From Heliocidaris erythrogramma (Eukaryota > Echinodermata > Echinoidea > Camarodonta > Echinometridae), in NCBI GenBank assembly GCA_025617745.1, contig CM046870.1:6077618-6141617 (forward strand): a DNA stretch of 64,000 nucleotides. Direction: 5' to 3'. Position numbers and translations under genes: made by a program. Every line of letters starts with the position of its first letter. Position 1 is the first letter of the stretch. The notes below the pieces were generated by a model that was not told the DNA's origin, did not search any database, and saw nothing but the letters and a program-made list of their open reading frames with translations. Positions 63,401 to 64,000 of this stretch are shown one piece after another.

Positions 63401-64000
63401 CTATTCATATATTTTTGTTGGTTTTTTTATTTTGTTATTTTGTAAATAAAGTTTGTTGTTGTGTCATCATTAGTTATTTTCCTTTTATATGTATTATTTA
63501 CAAAATGGAAAGGTATTGCAATGCTTCAAGCTTTAGCTTATATTGCCATGCCTCTGCATGTTGCTACATTATCCATATATTGTACCTGTATTATGATCAT
63601 ATTTTCCTTTTAATTCTGTTATTGAGTTACTCATACTTATTCTCATTTTTTTTTGGTCATAATGATCATACTATGCAATGCCATGTACCATGCAGAAATA
63701 ATAAATAAATTAATTCATTCATTCATTCTGATTCATGAATGGCACAGTGTGTTGCAACAGTAATGTATTTATTTTGAGGGGCTCTTTCTGTTCATGTATT
63801 TTGTGAAATTTGTTGCATTCTGGATCAACTCCAGACCCCCAAACTCTTTAAATTTAGACGTGAGGCCCATGCACAAGGACTAAAAATTTCACACCCTGCT
63901 CCCCCCTGTGAAAAACTTAATGTTGAGCCCTGAATAAACTAAGCTGTTTAGAGGATGTCTTCGATGTTTATTTCTTCCTACAGGCAACATCCATCTAATG
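35054..64000 (+). CDS. TRRAP: TRRAP, N-terminal part (35 exons placed, 3' incomplete)
   Basis: TRRAP is a giant catalytically inactive PI3K-like scaffold that brings transcription activators to the SAGA and NuA4/TIP60 acetyltransferase complexes in the nucleus. Exons, all with AG/GT borders and compatible phases from exon 2 on: 35054-35141, 35644-35832, 36551-36607, 36783-36917, 37394-37560, 38323-38419, 39186-39324, 39849-39927, 40834-41038, 42905-42996, 44009-44451, 45053-45118, 45323-45450, 46001-46190, 47468-47562, 48449-48614, 49066-49232, 49899-50099, 50557-50646, 51246-51397, 52881-52981, 54127-54222, 54684-54865, 55187-55384, 56361-56549, 57018-57254, 57871-57967, 58485-58606, 59117-59287, 59789-59974, 60662-60781, 61565-61657, 62296-62418, 63024-63148, 63984-64000+. 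About 1,670 codons, roughly the first 43% of a family protein of about 3,850 residues. Recognised blocks include LETENEENVLVCLKIIIELH, TMSCKLLLNLVECIR, HKQHMKDLFVELCLTVPVRL, FVMMDLT and PPKKHLLRHQPANAQ. All lie in the alpha-helical HEAT region; the FAT, pseudokinase and FATC parts lie beyond the window. One exon is missing between exons 1 and 2. Confidence 0.97.
35350..35543. mobile_element. MITE with AAACCTG/ATAAAGACC ends, TRRAP intron 1
   Basis: TACAGTCAAACCTGCTTTAG at the left is mirrored by TTTATAGACAGGTTTCACTG at the right. ATAAAGACCACCTGCTCATA repeats are inside. It is the fullest copy of the family also seen at 19256 and 39968. It sits in the interval where a conserved TRRAP exon is expected but not found. 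Confidence 0.75.
35851..36111. mobile_element. TTAA-flanked MITE, TRRAP intron
   Basis: TTAACCCTTTGAGTGCC at the left and GGCATGGGAGGGGTTAA at the right give TTAA sites and inverted CCCTTT/CCCCTCCC ends. It begins 19 bases after the donor at 35833. Confidence 0.55.
37105..37173. repeat. GAT microsatellite
   Basis: A run of GATGAT with GGT/GCT variants and a short GACGAC end, in a TRRAP intron. Confidence 0.85.
37567..37920. mobile_element. MITE-like element rich in TTCGCG, TRRAP intron
   Basis: It starts ACTGTAAATGCAGAAATATT and ends GCTCGAAAATACAGTATACA, an inverted ACTGTA...TACAGT pair. The interior repeats TTTTCGCG/GCGCGAAA and has a (GT)n run. A related, more decayed stretch lies at about 60848-61030. 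Confidence 0.5.
39968..40325. mobile_element. AAACCTG-type MITE split by a second MITE
   Basis: The outer parts AAAACCTGCTATAGTGACCG (39967 on) and AAAGACCACCTGCATATAAA...ACAGGTTT (40252-40316) belong to the family at 35350. Between them, about 40078-40250 starts AGGGGAAACTCACTATAA and ends GAGTACTGAGTTTCCACTG, a different inverted pair. Confidence 0.55.
40420..40821. mobile_element. MITE ending beside a TRRAP splice acceptor
   Basis: Left AAAATGAAAACGACAAAG...GGAACATGTTTCAGAGTCAT and right ATGACTCTGAAACATGTTCC...CTTTGTCGTTTTCATTTTT are inverted over about 75 bases. The right arm ends about 20 bases before the exon starting at 40834. Confidence 0.75.
41640..41737. repeat. Dispersed repeat, inverted match to 62.1 kb
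   Basis: Its reverse complement matches about 62082-62165 almost base for base, including AATTGGGTTTTTACAGACGT and GATATGATTATTTACGTCTG. It is a SINE or LINE tail module without the 7SL-like head. Confidence 0.7.
43072..43214. mobile_element. Fold-back MITE, GTTTCATGAAA ends, TRRAP intron
   Basis: GGTCCTGTTTCATGAAACTT at the left and AAGTTTTATGAAACCAGGGC at the right enclose CAGCCAATCAGATGCAAGGA, identical to the core of the copy at 17850. Confidence 0.7.
44009..44451 (+). CDS. TRRAP: TRRAP exon 11: Ser/Thr/Pro-rich linker plus conserved tail
   Basis: This is the largest TRRAP exon here (443 nt). Its first part is low-complexity Ser/Thr/Pro sequence with runs of threonine and serine and PLTPTTP/TPATPTTPAPPVTP stretches, probably a flexible loop between helical repeats. 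Its end is well conserved (DCRSLVKTVVCGVKTITWG). Vertebrate TRRAP carries a proline/alanine-rich linker at the same place, so position is conserved while sequence is not. The reverse strand is also open across it, but that is a shadow. It is joined in phase to 42905-42996 and 45053-45118. Confidence 0.93.
46205..46526. mobile_element. Fold-back MITE, GGGGTGTTTCATAAAGC ends
   Basis: GGGGTGTTTCATAAAGCTGT at the left and ACAGCTTTATGAAACACCCC at the right are exact reverse complements. AAGTTACGCA/TGCGTAACTT pair further in. Confidence 0.75.
46543..46622. mobile_element. Short TTAA-flanked MITE
   Basis: TTAACCCATTGAGCACTG and CGGCAATGGGTTAA form an inverted pair in only 80 bases. It lies between two fold-backs of another family. 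Confidence 0.5.
46696..46854. mobile_element. Fold-back MITE, second GGGGTGTTTCATAAAGC copy
   Basis: It has the same ends as the element at 46205, with GTTCGTAAGTTACGCACGAC inside. The spacer is shorter and unrelated. Confidence 0.75.
47326..47424. mobile_element. Short fold-back, ATATTGGATGGCT ends
   Basis: TATATTGGATGGCTTTATTT and the reverse form GAGCCATCCAATATA pair, with GGAATACCAGA/CTGGTATCCC inside. It lies about 45 bases before a TRRAP acceptor region. Confidence 0.6.
48169..48480 (+). repeat. Tandem array copying a splice acceptor and exon start
   Basis: Units of 80, 80 and 76 bases carry CTATTTCCTATACTATAG then CCTCATCTTCATAAGAT. Three decoy exon starts are at 48213, 48293 and 48373; the genuine exon 16 starts at 48449. 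Decoys read PHLHKIVN then TGA, because CCGATC of the true exon is CTGATC. Confidence 0.95.
48449..48614 (+). CDS. TRRAP: TRRAP exon 16, preceded by decoy copies of its own start
   Basis: The exon begins CCTCATCTTCATAAG (PHLHKIVN...) and continues NYFLLLRALFRSIGGGSHDL to the donor at 48615. Its acceptor CTATACTATAG and first roughly 25 bases are the last unit of a tandem array that starts upstream at about 48169. I chose the last copy because only this one reads on without a stop and joins in phase to both neighbours. Confidence 0.95.
49293..49518. mobile_element. TTAA-flanked CpG-rich MITE, TRRAP intron
   Basis: TTAAAGGGATACGCCACC and GGTTGAGTATCCCTTTAA are inverted ends with TTAA on each side. 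The interior is unusually CG-rich for this window (GCGTCGACCCCGTCCG). It begins 61 bases after the donor at 49233. Confidence 0.65.
50725..51165. repeat. Long GAT/ATG microsatellite
   Basis: About 440 bases of GATGAT and ATGATG with AAT, GGT and GAA variants, in a TRRAP intron. It makes long false frames (poly-Asp, poly-Met, poly-His, poly-Ile) on both strands. Confidence 0.95.
51432..52335 (-). pseudogene. LINE RT 3' end in TRRAP intron, antisense
   Basis: On the minus strand the frame gives AWGNAARSRLDK, LLQKKVLRIICHTSYRAH, LKIHDLYQFQLYHFMYN and FFNGPKYWNSL, the C-terminal part of a non-LTR RT like that at 27980. It ends in an (AATC)n tail (plus-strand TTGA repeats at 51432-51467). The 5' part is missing. 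The open part (about 125 codons) is better preserved than the copy at 28 kb, so this insertion is probably younger. Confidence 0.85.
53543..53719. mobile_element. Fold-back MITE, GGGGTGTTGCAAGAAAG ends
   Basis: ATGGGGTGTTGCAAGAAAGT and ACTTTCTTGCAACACCCCAT are exact reverse complements. GACCAATCAAAATCATTG in the middle resembles the CCAATCAGAT core of the GTTTCAT family. Confidence 0.8.
56361..56549 (+). CDS. TRRAP: TRRAP exon 25, source of downstream decayed duplicates
   Basis: The exon has 63 codons in phase 0, starting VSSGALNMAKSNVDLVLKLC and ending with the conserved REVTSPNQTVREQ. Two degraded copies of its 3' half lie in the following intron at 56619-56732 and 56838-56910. Confidence 0.95.
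56619..56910 (+). pseudogene. Two decayed duplicates of TRRAP exon 25
   Basis: Copy 1 (56619-56732) reads ALAQQKTFQDVTRE then TAA then VREVTSSNQTVREQ, against AVAQQKAFHDVTRELVREVTSPNQTVREQ split over the true exon. A stop replaces Leu and the splice donor is degraded. Copy 2 (56838-56910) keeps only ENHKLAVTQQKAFH before a deletion. GGTCATAGGTCATACATGTA repeats lie between. Neither can be spliced in frame, so both are remnants. Confidence 0.85.
58690..58900. repeat. Dispersed repeat, AAAGGAAAAGTCCAC start
   Basis: GTCAAAGGAAAAGTCCACTC begins a non-coding stretch of a type I recall from other marine animal genomes. No matching second copy is in the window, so this rests on memory. Confidence 0.3.
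60016..60287. repeat. GAT microsatellite with internal 100-bp duplication
   Basis: GATGAT arrays with AATAATGGTTGTATAGTAGT appearing twice (about 60070 and 60171), so the array was partly duplicated as a block of about 100 bases. Confidence 0.9.
60363..60548 (-). repeat. tRNA-derived SINE, TRRAP intron
   Basis: The minus strand starts GGAGGTGTTTTGGTCAAGTG, has CATCCTTTGGCAAGACATTA and CTTTCCACCCAGGTGAGC, and ends CTTATCATAG. Same family as 8160 and 20281. Confidence 0.65.
61198..61336. mobile_element. Fold-back MITE, GGGCCCGTTGCA ends
   Basis: GGGGCCCGTTGCACAAAG at the left and TTTTATGCAATGGGCCCCTA at the right, with GCGTTTAAACGG/CATTCAAACGCAC inside. Confidence 0.65.
62082..62250 (-). repeat. 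SINE-like element with 7SL RNA-like head
   Basis: On the minus strand it begins GGGCGTTGTGGCGTGCGCCT then GTAATCCAGCTA. This resembles the first roughly 35 bases of animal 7SL RNA (the Alu domain) with few differences. CCAGGTTTGAGACTGAG follows, then the tail module shared with 41640-41737. I infer a 7SL-headed SINE or a 7SL pseudogene fused to a repeat tail. It lies about 45 bases before the TRRAP exon at 62296. Confidence 0.55.
62419..63023. other. TRRAP intron 33, nothing coding
   Basis: Contains a poly-C run (about 62855-62868) and a short poly-A. The polypyrimidine GTTTCTTCTTCGGCAG marks the next acceptor. Confidence 0.6.
63149..63983. other. TRRAP intron 34, probable retroelement tail
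   Basis: AT-rich, with (ATTC)n at about 63713-63729 after ATAATAAATAAATTA, similar in style to the tail at 31921. No coding is seen. Confidence 0.45.
63984..64000 (+). CDS. TRRAP: TRRAP exon 35, cut by window edge
   Basis: Acceptor TTTCTTCCTACAG ends at 63983. The 17 bases present complete the split codon CA|G left by exon 34 (donor at 63149) and read QHPSN. The coding sequence continues past the window. Confidence 0.8.

Overview
This is animal nuclear DNA. It is AT-rich and intron-rich, with GT-AG splice sites, and crowded with short DNA transposons, SINEs, decayed LINEs, GAT microsatellites and very long poly-C/poly-G runs. The two genes are close to their vertebrate counterparts. The repeat styles (fold-backs with GTTTCATAAA ends, MITEs with AAACCTGTCTATAAAGACC ends, frequent tacatgta words) resemble marine deuterostomes. 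I infer an echinoderm or other ambulacrarian. That is pattern recognition, not a database result.

Layout. 1-3.0 kb: no coding recognised; a possible 3' end of an upstream plus-strand gene near 2.96 kb. 3.0-18.2 kb: gene-poor and repeat-rich. It holds a fold-back transposon with arms of about 285 bp, several hAT-like MITEs built around poly-C/poly-G runs, a tRNA-derived SINE and simple repeats. 18.2-25.8 kb, minus strand: a complete BBS5 gene (10 coding exons, 346 residues), with SINEs and MITEs in its introns. 25.8-35.0 kb: intergenic space between two head-to-head genes, filled with reverse-transcriptase remnants, fold-backs, a hAT-like element nested inside a TA-flanked element, and a strong palindrome. 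35.05-64.0 kb, plus strand: the N-terminal part of TRRAP. I placed 35 coding exons, about 1,670 codons, and the gene runs off the right edge inside exon 35.

The two genes are functionally unrelated: BBS5 is a subunit of the ciliary BBSome coat, and TRRAP is the giant scaffold of the SAGA and NuA4/TIP60 acetyltransferase complexes. They are divergently transcribed, with start codons about 9.3 kb apart.

Most unusual points: (1) three tandem decoy copies of a TRRAP splice acceptor plus exon start, each reading into a stop, directly before the real exon at 48449; (2) two decayed duplicates of another TRRAP exon in the following intron (56.6-56.9 kb); (3) a SINE-like element at 62.1-62.25 kb whose head resembles the 5' domain of 7SL RNA; (4) a conserved TRRAP exon expected between 35142 and 35643 that is not there, although the splice phases require one.
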